Source: JAWLAT01 sp041395325 | GTDB lineage: Bacteria > Pseudomonadota > Gammaproteobacteria > Xanthomonadales > SZUA-5 | DNA length: 20,327 bases | Direction of reading: 5' to 3' | Assembly (NCBI GenBank): GCA_041395325.1 | Contig: JAWLAT010000048.1 | Location: 1-20,327, forward strand | Part shown: in pieces, positions 15,307 through 20,327 of the stretch | Layout of the letters: every line of letters begins with the position of its first letter | Numbering within the stretch: position 1 is the first letter of the stretch | Made by a program: the position numbers and the translations under genes | The notes under the pieces: generated by a model | The model's database searches: none | What the model was told of the DNA's origin: nothing | The model's input: the letters and a program-made list of their open reading frames with translations, nothing else

Positions 15307-15485
15307 GGGCTGAGAAATCGAAATCTTGGGGCTCGGCGGCTTTTTGGGCTACTGCCTCGGATCATCGGTCGTCCAGTCGATTTCGACACCGCCCCCGGAC
15401 CCTGACTTCCCCCATCTCCACGAGGCCGACCTGCGAATCCTTCGGCAATGTCCGTTCCCAGCCCTCAGCCCTGACCCCTCAGCGC
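15302..15485. repeat. Heptad-bounded inverted repeat element (T2) between ybeY and pilT
   Basis: The left arm (15302-15316, GCTGAGGGCTGAGAA) overlaps the ybeY stop codon. It matches the reverse complement of 15455-15469 at 14 of 15 positions. The right arm continues to 15485 as minus-strand heptads GCGCTGA, GGGGTCA, GGGCTGA and GGGCTGG, and has four G3+ runs. Inside, TCGAAATC (15318-15325) is repeated inverted as GATTTCGA (15379-15386). The remainder of the 228-bp gap holds no gene that I can support. Confidence 0.65.
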
Positions 15486-15497
15486 TCCCCGCAGCGC

Positions 15498-15503
15498 TAT
15501 ACT
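15498..15503 (+). promoter_or_regulatory. Candidate -10 element for pilT
   Basis: TATACT (5 of 6 to consensus) lies 31 bases before the GTG start of pilT. The G-rich heptad tract ends 12 bases upstream, so it occupies the spacer and -35 region; no TTGACA-like -35 is seen. Confidence 0.4.
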
Positions 15504-15534
15504 CGCCCGGCATTGACTGCTGGGGACGCGTCGC

Positions 15535-16572
15535 GTGGATATCGCTGAGCTGCTGGCTTTTTCGGTCAAGAACAAGGCCTCGGACTTGCATCTGTCGGCC
15601 GGTTTGCCGCCGATGATCCGGGTCGATGGCGACGTCCGTCGCATCAACATTCCGGCACTGGATCACAAGTCCGTGCATTCGCTGGTCTACGACATCATGT
15701 CGGACAAGCAGCGGCGCGATTACGAGGAATTTCTCGAGGTCGACTTCTCCTTCGAGATCCCCGGTCTGGCGCGTTTCCGCGTCAACGCCTTCAACCAGAA
15801 CCGCGGCGCCGGAGCGGTGTTCCGGACGATTCCGTCGGAGATCCTGTCGCTGGAAGATCTGGCGGCACCAAAGATCTTCAAGGAACTGATCCAGCAGCCG
15901 CAGGGGCTGATTCTGGTGACGGGACCTACGGGATCTGGCAAGTCGACCACGCTGGCGGCAATGATCGACTACATCAACAAGAGCGAATACGGCCATATCC
16001 TCACCGTTGAGGATCCCATCGAATTCGTTCATACGGCCAACAAGTGCCTGATCAACCAGCGCGAAGTGCATCGTGATACCCACGGCTTCAATGAGGCCCT
16101 GCGCTCGGCACTGCGTGAGGATCCGGACTACATCCTGGTTGGCGAGTTGCGCGATCTGGAAACGATCCGCCTGGCGTTGACGGCCGCCGAAACCGGCCAT
16201 TTGGTGTTCGGCACCTTGCATACCTCATCGGCCGCCAAGACCGTCGATCGCATCATCGACGTGTTCCCGGCCGGTGAAAAGCCGATGGTGCGCTCGATGC
16301 TGTCCGAGTCCTTGCGCGCGGTGATTTCGCAGTCGCTGCTGAAGAAGGTGGGCGGCGGCCGCATCGCGGCACACGAGATCATGGTCGGCATCCCGGCGAT
16401 TCGTAACCTGATCCGCGAAGACAAGGTGGCGCAGATGTATTCCGCCATCCAGACCGGCTCCAACTACGGCATGCAGACCCTCGACCAATGCCTGCAGGAT
16501 CTGGTCAAGCGCGGTCTGGTGACGCGTCAGCAATCCTGGGGCTATGCCAAGGACAAGCGCCTGTTCGAGTGA
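15535..16572 (+). CDS. pilT: Type IV pilus retraction ATPase PilT
   Basis: 345 residues from a GTG preceded by GGGGA (15522-15526). MDIAELLAFSVKNKASDLHLSAG is the standard PilT beginning. Walker A is GPTGSGKST at 130-138, the Asp box follows (ILTVEDPIEFVH), Walker B is DYILVGELRDLETI, and the His box is GTLHTSSAAKTVDRIID. The C-terminal AIRNLIRE motif, needed for retraction in known PilT proteins, is present. Hexameric cytoplasmic ATPase driving pilus depolymerisation, twitching and DNA uptake. pilU, which often follows pilT, is absent: the next element is a heptad repeat and then a peptidase gene. Confidence 0.97.
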   Translation: MDIAELLAFSVKNKASDLHLSAGLPPMIRVDGDVRRINIPALDHKSVHSLVYDIMSDKQRRDYEEFLEVDFSFEIPGLARFRVNAFNQNRGAGAVFRTIPSEILSLEDLAAPKIFKELIQQPQGLILVTGPTGSGKSTTLAAMIDYINKSEYGHILTVEDPIEFVHTANKCLINQREVHRDTHGFNEALRSALREDPDYILVGELRDLETIRLALTAAETGHLVFGTLHTSSAAKTVDRIIDVFPAGEKPMVRSMLSESLRAVISQSLLKKVGGGRIAAHEIMVGIPAIRNLIREDKVAQMYSAIQTGSNYGMQTLDQCLQDLVKRGLVTRQQSWGYAKDKRLFE

Positions 16573-16578
16573 TTGGCG

Positions 16579-16775
16579 GGGCTCAGGGTTCAGGGCCCAG
16601 ACAAAACGAAGGCATTGCATGCCGCCCCGAACGCTGTTCGAAGGTATGTGGTGCACGCAGACAGCGCCGGACGGGCGTCAGGCCGGCATGAATTCGGTCT
16701 TCGACGGAGCAGCGTCGCAAGGAAGCGAACGGAGTACCCGAGACTGACTCGCTCTTGGCCCTGGGCCCTGGGCCC
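16579..16775. repeat. Heptad-bounded hairpin element (T3) between pilT and the S9 peptidase
   Basis: The left arm is GGGCTCA, GGGTTCA, GGGCCCA (16579-16599). The right arm (16755-16775) reads on the minus strand as GGGCCCA, GGGCCCA, GGGCCAA. The arms are 17 of 21 identical when inverted, and three of the four differences would be G-U pairs in RNA. Inside, CGAAG and CATGCCG (16618-16624) face CGGCATG (16684-16690) and CTTCG. A hairpin CGAAC-GCT-GTTCG (16628-16640) and a second, CGACG-GAGCAG-CGTCG (16702-16717), follow. No gene is supported between pilT and 16854. Confidence 0.65.
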
Positions 16776-16853
16776 TCCCCAGGTACTGAAACCGCAGAAC
16801 ACCGCTCCGGCACACGCGTTAACATCGCGGCTCCCGATCACCGGAGCCTGCCC

Positions 16854-18905
16854 ATGCGTTCTCGCCCTGCCCTTCTTGCCGCTCTGACTCTGGTCCTGCC
16901 TGCGGCGCTGCTGGCGCAGGACCAGCGCCCCTTCGATGTCGACGATCTGGTTCGGATGGAGCGGGTCTCCGATCCGCAGTTGTCGGCCGATGGCAAGTGG
17001 CTGGTCTACAGCCAGCGCAGCACCGACATGGCCAACAACCGCGGCAGCAGCGCGATCTGGTCGCTGCGTTTGGACCAGACCGGTGCGCAGCCCCGGCAGC
17101 TGGTCGGCAGCGGAGCCAGTTCGCCACGCCTGAGCGCCGACGGCAAATCGCTGTACTTCCTGTCCAGCCGTACCGGCAGTTCGCAGGTCCAGCGCCTGAG
17201 TCTGCGTGAACCTGGCGAGGCGCAGGCCGTCACCGCACTCAGCCTGGATGTGGACAGCTTCGACGTGGTCGGCAACGGCGAGGCACTGTTGCTCTCGCTG
17301 GCGGTATTTCCGGATTGCGAAACGCTGAGCTGCACCGCGGACCGGCTGGGGCAAAGCCCGGAAGCCAGCGGTGTTGTCTATGACCGCATCTTCATCCGCC
17401 ACTGGGACCACTGGAAGGATGGCCGACAGCAGCAGCTGTTCAGCGCTCGCATCGGCGACCGATCTGCCACTGATGCGGATCTGAAGTGGCTATCCAAGGG
17501 CCTGGACGGCGATGTGCACAGCCAGCCCTTCGGTGGCGATACCGACTACGACCCCAGCCCCGACGGGCAGAAGGTGGTGTTCGCCTTGCGGATTGCCGGC
17601 AAGAGCGAGCCCTGGTCGACCAATTTCGATCTGTATGAGGTGCCGATCGACGGCAGCGCCGCGCCGCGTAATCTCACCGCCGACAATCAGGCCTGGGACG
17701 GCACGCCGGTGCATTCGCCCGACGGTCGCAAGTTGGCCTGGCTGGCAATGTCCCGTCCGGGTTTTGAGGCCGATCGATTCCGCATCATGCTGCGTGATCT
17801 GGCCAGCGGCAGCATCCGTGAAGTGGCGCCGGACTGGGATCGCTCTCCGGGAGATCTGCAGTTCTCGGCCGACGGCAAGACGCTTTATGTCAGCGCCGAT
17901 GATCTGGGCCAGACCCGCCTGTTTGCCATCAATGTGGCCGACGGGAAAGTGCGCCGGCTGACCGACAGTGGATCGGTGCACGGAGTCGCCGTGGCCAAGG
18001 ACAAACTGGTCTACGCCCGCGACGCCCTCGACACGCCCTCCGATCTCTACCAGATCGGGCCCTTGGGTGGCACACCGCGGCAGCTGACCCGGGTCAACGC
18101 CGAGCGCCTGTCAGCACTGCGTTTCGGCGAATATGAACAATTCAGTTTCCCCGGCTGGAATGACGAAACGGTCTACGGTTGGGTGGTCAAGCCGGCCGAC
18201 TACCAGGCCGGCCAACGCTATCCGGTGGCCTTCATCGTTCACGGTGGGCCGCAAGGCTCAATGGGCAACTCCTTCCACTACCGCTGGAACCCGCAGACCT
18301 ACGCCGGCAAGGGCTACGCCGTGGTCTTCATCGATTTCCACGGATCCACCGGCTACGGCCAGGCCTTCACCGACGCCATCAGCGGCGACTGGGGCGGCAA
18401 GCCGCTGGTCGATCTGCAAAAGGGACTGAGCTACGCCATCGACAACTACGACTTCCTCGATGGCGACAACGCCTGCGCGCTGGGCGCCAGCTACGGCGGC
18501 TACATGATGAACTGGGTCGCCGGCGCCTGGAACGACCGCTTCAAGTGCATCGTCAACCACGATGGCATCTTCGATAACCGCTTCATGAGCTGGTCAACCG
18601 AAGAACTGTGGTTCGATGAATGGGAACACGGTGGCCCGCAATACGAAGTGCCCGAGAACTACGAGCGACACAACCCGGTGAACCGGCTTGCCGACTGGCA
18701 AACACCCATGCTGATCATCCACGGCGCACAGGATTTCCGCGTCCCGCTGGAACAGGGCATCGCCGCCTTCACCGCGCTGCAGCGCCGTGGCATCGAGAGC
18801 CGCTTCCTGTACTTCCCGGACGAGAATCACTGGGTGCTCAAGCCAAAGAACTCCATCCAGTGGCATCGCGAAGTGGAGCGCTGGCTGGCGGAACATCTGA
18901 AGTAG
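16854..18905 (+). CDS. Exported S9 family (prolyl oligopeptidase-type) peptidase
   Basis: 683 residues. The frame extends upstream into the heptad repeat, but the ATG at 16854 follows GGAG (16843-16846) and begins a signal peptide (MRSRPALLAALTLVLPAALLA). The N-terminal half is a beta-propeller with repeated SADGK/SPDG strand motifs (LSADGKWLVYS, SADGKSLYFLS, PSPDGQKVVFAL, SPDGRKLAWL, SADGKTLYVS). The C-terminal alpha/beta-hydrolase domain carries Ser546 (GASYGGYMMNW), Asp627 (HGAQDFRVPLEQG) and His659 (DENHWVLKP), so the triad is complete. The oxyanion region HGGPQGS is present. This fits the DPP-IV/acylaminoacyl-peptidase group of periplasmic S9 enzymes (DAP BII or DPP5-like), which cut short peptides. 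A possible -10 (TAACAT at 16820-16825) lies in the leader. It is probably a single-gene unit closed by the hairpin at 18972-18998. Confidence 0.94.
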   Translation: MRSRPALLAALTLVLPAALLAQDQRPFDVDDLVRMERVSDPQLSADGKWLVYSQRSTDMANNRGSSAIWSLRLDQTGAQPRQLVGSGASSPRLSADGKSLYFLSSRTGSSQVQRLSLREPGEAQAVTALSLDVDSFDVVGNGEALLLSLAVFPDCETLSCTADRLGQSPEASGVVYDRIFIRHWDHWKDGRQQQLFSARIGDRSATDADLKWLSKGLDGDVHSQPFGGDTDYDPSPDGQKVVFALRIAGKSEPWSTNFDLYEVPIDGSAAPRNLTADNQAWDGTPVHSPDGRKLAWLAMSRPGFEADRFRIMLRDLASGSIREVAPDWDRSPGDLQFSADGKTLYVSADDLGQTRLFAINVADGKVRRLTDSGSVHGVAVAKDKLVYARDALDTPSDLYQIGPLGGTPRQLTRVNAERLSALRFGEYEQFSFPGWNDETVYGWVVKPADYQAGQRYPVAFIVHGGPQGSMGNSFHYRWNPQTYAGKGYAVVFIDFHGSTGYGQAFTDAISGDWGGKPLVDLQKGLSYAIDNYDFLDGDNACALGASYGGYMMNWVAGAWNDRFKCIVNHDGIFDNRFMSWSTEELWFDEWEHGGPQYEVPENYERHNPVNRLADWQTPMLIIHGAQDFRVPLEQGIAAFTALQRRGIESRFLYFPDENHWVLKPKNSIQWHREVERWLAEHLK

Positions 18906-18971
18906 GCACGACCGGTCGATCACCGGCTGCACCGCATCGGCGCAGACGCCGGTCTGGCCAATGAATCGAAG

Positions 18972-18998
18972 CGACCCCAGGCGAAGAGCCTGGGGTCG
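18972..18998 (+). terminator. Perfect 11-bp hairpin after the S9 peptidase gene
   Basis: CGACCCCAGGC (18972-18982) and GCCTGGGGTCG (18988-18998) are exact inverted copies around the loop GAAGA, 67 bases after the peptidase stop. The stem is very stable but has no T-run. Likely the transcript 3' end. It also makes the upstream GTG (18998) and ATG (19010) unlikely starts for the next gene. Confidence 0.55.
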
Positions 18999-19026
18999 TG
19001 ACGACACCGATGCCAACCACGGGCGC

Positions 19027-19032
19027 TAAACT
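19027..19032 (+). promoter_or_regulatory. Candidate -10 element for the YbeL-like gene
   Basis: TAAACT in the context GGGCGCTAAACTGAG, 35 bases before the chosen ATG and downstream of the hairpin. A 4 of 6 match; weak on its own but well placed. Confidence 0.27.
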
Positions 19033-19066
19033 GAGTGCTTCTTGGGGCCAGGAAGTCGATGACACC

Positions 19067-19438
19067 ATGTCCAATCGCCTGCAACGTGCCTATGACGAAG
19101 CCCTGCGCTGGTTGCGGGAGGAGCTGCCACAGGCCGAGGCCGCAGTGGCCGACAGCCTGGGCACGATGCTGAGTGCGGCCAAGCAATATCTGGTGGCGGC
19201 CGAGCAGCTGACCGTCGATGAAGCACAGCGGGTGGTCGACGTACTGCGCTACGACCTGCGCGAGTGGGCTCACCACGCCGATGAGACCCGGCTGGAGATG
19301 CTCGACTGGGCTCGGCTGGACCTGGATCAGATCGAAACGGCCATCGCCGAGAAGCTGCTCAGCGCGGCCGACCCGACCTGGGTGGCGCTGAACCAGTTCC
19401 GCGCTGGTCGCGGGCATCTGGCGCAGGATGAGGAATGA
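19067..19438 (+). CDS. Small helical protein resembling the N-terminal half of YbeL/DUF1451, zinc ribbon absent
   Basis: 123 residues from ATG 19067, with AGGAAG (19050-19055) upstream at a slightly long distance. Earlier in-frame starts at 18998 and 19010 would read through the terminator-like hairpin and candidate promoter. The sequence is almost wholly helical and acidic: NRLQRAYDEALRWLREE, then an AAEQLTVDEAQRVVDVLRYDLREWA segment, then LDWARLDLDQIETAIAEKLLSAAD. The ...LT.dE...v...lR.DL.e.. pattern resembles the helical part of YbeL-type (DUF1451) proteins. Those end in a CxxC...CxxC zinc ribbon, whereas this protein has no cysteine and stops directly at a heptad repeat. Cytoplasmic, function unknown. 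It could also be an unrelated coiled-coil protein. Confidence 0.6.
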   Translation: MSNRLQRAYDEALRWLREELPQAEAAVADSLGTMLSAAKQYLVAAEQLTVDEAQRVVDVLRYDLREWAHHADETRLEMLDWARLDLDQIETAIAEKLLSAADPTWVALNQFRAGRGHLAQDEE

Positions 19439-19581
19439 GGGTTAGGGCTAAGGGGTCGGAGCTTAGAGGTCAGGGGAAGCGGCCCCTCGCCTGACGTGGT
19501 CACGAGTGGAATGAGGCCTTTCTCGATCGCAATGCCGAAGCCGCCCCCAACCCTCAGCCCTGAGCCCTCGGCCCTCAGTTT
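19439..19581. repeat. Heptad-bounded inverted element (T4) between the YbeL-like gene and the glycosylase
   Basis: The left arm starts right after a stop codon: GGGTTA, GGGCTAA, GGGGTCG, GAGCTTA, GAGGTCA, GGGG (19439-19476, + strand). The right arm reads on the minus strand as AAACTGA, GGGCCGA, GGGCTCA, GGGCTGA, GGGTTGG (19581-19547) with at least four G3 runs. The roughly 70-bp centre has no recognisable content. The right arm is inside the open frame of the glycosylase gene. Confidence 0.65.
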
Positions 19582-20104
19582 GGGCCTCCCGCCCATTCTC
19601 GGTCCGGCACCACGAGTGCTGCTGTTGGGATCGATGCCGGGCGCCGAATCGCTGCGGCAACAGCGCTACTACGCCCATCCGCGCAATGCCTTCTGGCCGA
19701 TTCTCTGCGACTGGCTCGGTGTTCCCACTTCCATGCCATATGCCGAGCGCTGTGCGGCATTGACCGCGGCAGGCGTTGCCGTCTGGGATGTGCTGGCCAG
19801 CTGCCATCGACCCGGCAGCCTGGATGCCGCCATTCGCCGCAGCGACGCGGTAGCCAACGATCTGGAAGGCTTGCTGCACCGCCATGTCACGCTGCGCCAG
19901 GTGGCCTGCAATGGCCAGACGGCCGCGCAGTTGTACGAACGTCAACGACCGCAATGGCCGCACGCACCGCGTGCCGCCACACTGCCCTCGACCAGCCCGG
20001 CCCATGCGGCGATGTCGCTGCAGGACAAGCGCCGGCACTGGCACGAGTGGCTGGATGGCGCCTGTCCGCGGCCGTCCGTGACGCCCGCCAGACAGTCCTC
20101 ATGA
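19511..20104 (+). CDS. Hypoxanthine (deoxyinosine)-DNA glycosylase, UDG family 6
   Basis: 197 residues from the ATG at 19511. Motif GSMPGAESLRQQRYYAHPRNAFWPIL (residues 40-65) is diagnostic for the HDG branch of the uracil-DNA glycosylase superfamily, which removes deaminated adenine. VAVWDVLASCHRPGSLD, VACNGQTAAQLY and LPSTSPAHAAMSLQDKRRHWHEWL complete the fold. The start is uncertain. Related proteins begin roughly 15 residues before the LLLGSMPG strand, which here points to about 19580 (a TTG), just past the heptad repeat. Starts at GTG 19496, ATG 19511 and ATG 19532 all translate repeat sequence (PPPTLSPEPSALSL), and none has a good ribosome binding site. The stop overlaps the rsmD start by ATGA, so the two are coupled. 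The family call is firm. Confidence 0.9.
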   Translation: MRPFSIAMPKPPPTLSPEPSALSLGLPPILGPAPRVLLLGSMPGAESLRQQRYYAHPRNAFWPILCDWLGVPTSMPYAERCAALTAAGVAVWDVLASCHRPGSLDAAIRRSDAVANDLEGLLHRHVTLRQVACNGQTAAQLYERQRPQWPHAPRAATLPSTSPAHAAMSLQDKRRHWHEWLDGACPRPSVTPARQSS

Positions 20105-20327
20105 GCAGGCCGCGCCGCCAGTCAGGTGGGAATGAAACCGGCAGCGTGCGGATCATCGGCGGACGTCTGCGCGGCTCACGCCTGCCGGTGCACTTGGCGC
20201 CAGGGCTGCGACCGACGCCGGACCGGTTGCGCGAAACCCTGTTCAACTGGATCGGCCCCTGGCTGGTCGGCCGCCAGGTTGTCGATCTGTTCGCCGGCTC
20301 GGGCGCACTCGGTCTGGAAGCCGCCTC
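20101..20327 (+). CDS. rsmD: 16S rRNA (guanine966-N2)-methyltransferase RsmD, 3' end outside window
   Basis: The first 75 codons are visible from the ATG at 20101, which overlaps the glycosylase stop. RIIGGRLRGSRLPV, RPTPDRLRETLFNWIGPWL and the SAM-binding motif I VVDLFAGSGALGLEAA match RsmD closely. The catalytic NPPY-type motif lies beyond the window. RsmD methylates G966 of 16S rRNA in the assembled 30S subunit. The gene appears intact up to the edge. Confidence 0.95.
   Translation, partial: MSRPRRQSGGNETGSVRIIGGRLRGSRLPVHLAPGLRPTPDRLRETLFNWIGPWLVGRQVVDLFAGSGALGLEAA

Noticed and set aside
16590..17411. 273-codon minus-strand frame over the T3 element and the peptidase 5' end
   Set aside because: Part of it translates the heptad repeat and the rest is antisense to the S9 peptidase propeller.
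15302..19581. CRISPR-like array from the repeated heptads
   Set aside because: Units are 7 bases, contiguous or inverted, with no regular 25-40 base repeats and spacers and no cas genes.

Overview
This is a GC-rich window from a Gram-negative bacterium. It most likely comes from the Lysobacterales (Xanthomonadales) side of the Gammaproteobacteria. The grounds are the miaB-phoH/ybeZ-ybeY cluster, BaeSR-like regulators, a PilT retraction ATPase, and secreted proteins carrying an FADGFE-type motif that I associate with that order. The order-level placement is inference. I see no tRNA, rRNA, CRISPR array, transposase or phage gene.

Layout. At 1-5163 there are two exported surface or adhesin-like proteins on the + strand. 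The first is cut by the left edge and is a mosaic of DUF11, Calx-beta and Ig-like domains. The second is an internally duplicated lectin-like protein. A small lipoprotein (5334-5786) converges on a minus-strand block at 5801-7926, which holds a CorC/YbeX-like protein whose stop codon overlaps the start of an Lnb/DUF4105-family membrane protein. Further right on the minus strand lies baeS-baeR (8024-10203). It is divergent from a Spy/CpxP-like periplasmic protein and an animal-type heme peroxidase that share an ATGA overlap. The short divergent intergene contains a close match to the E. coli BaeR box, so 8-12.4 kb reads as one envelope-stress module: sensor, regulator, chaperone-like protein and exported oxidase.

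From 12452 to 15306 comes a tRNA/ribosome maintenance operon (miaB, phoH/ybeZ, ybeY). Then follow a lone pilT, an exported S9 prolyl-oligopeptidase-type peptidase, a short YbeL/DUF1451-like protein without its zinc ribbon, a family 6 hypoxanthine-DNA glycosylase, and the first 75 codons of rsmD.

The most unusual sequence feature is a dispersed set of 7-bp-periodic G-tracts (consensus roughly GGGYYCA or GGGCTGA). They sit next to the lnb-like, pilT, S9 peptidase and glycosylase genes. Three sets form inverted pairs around 70-155 bp segments, and four individual tracts fit the G-quadruplex rule on the minus strand. Two tracts run into the predicted N-termini of the genes they border.

A second point of interest is gene order. 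The usual ybeZ-ybeY-ybeX(corC)-lnt order is broken. corC lies about 5 kb from phoH-ybeY in the opposite orientation, and an Lnb-family protein occupies the place after it where lnt (apolipoprotein N-acyltransferase) usually sits.
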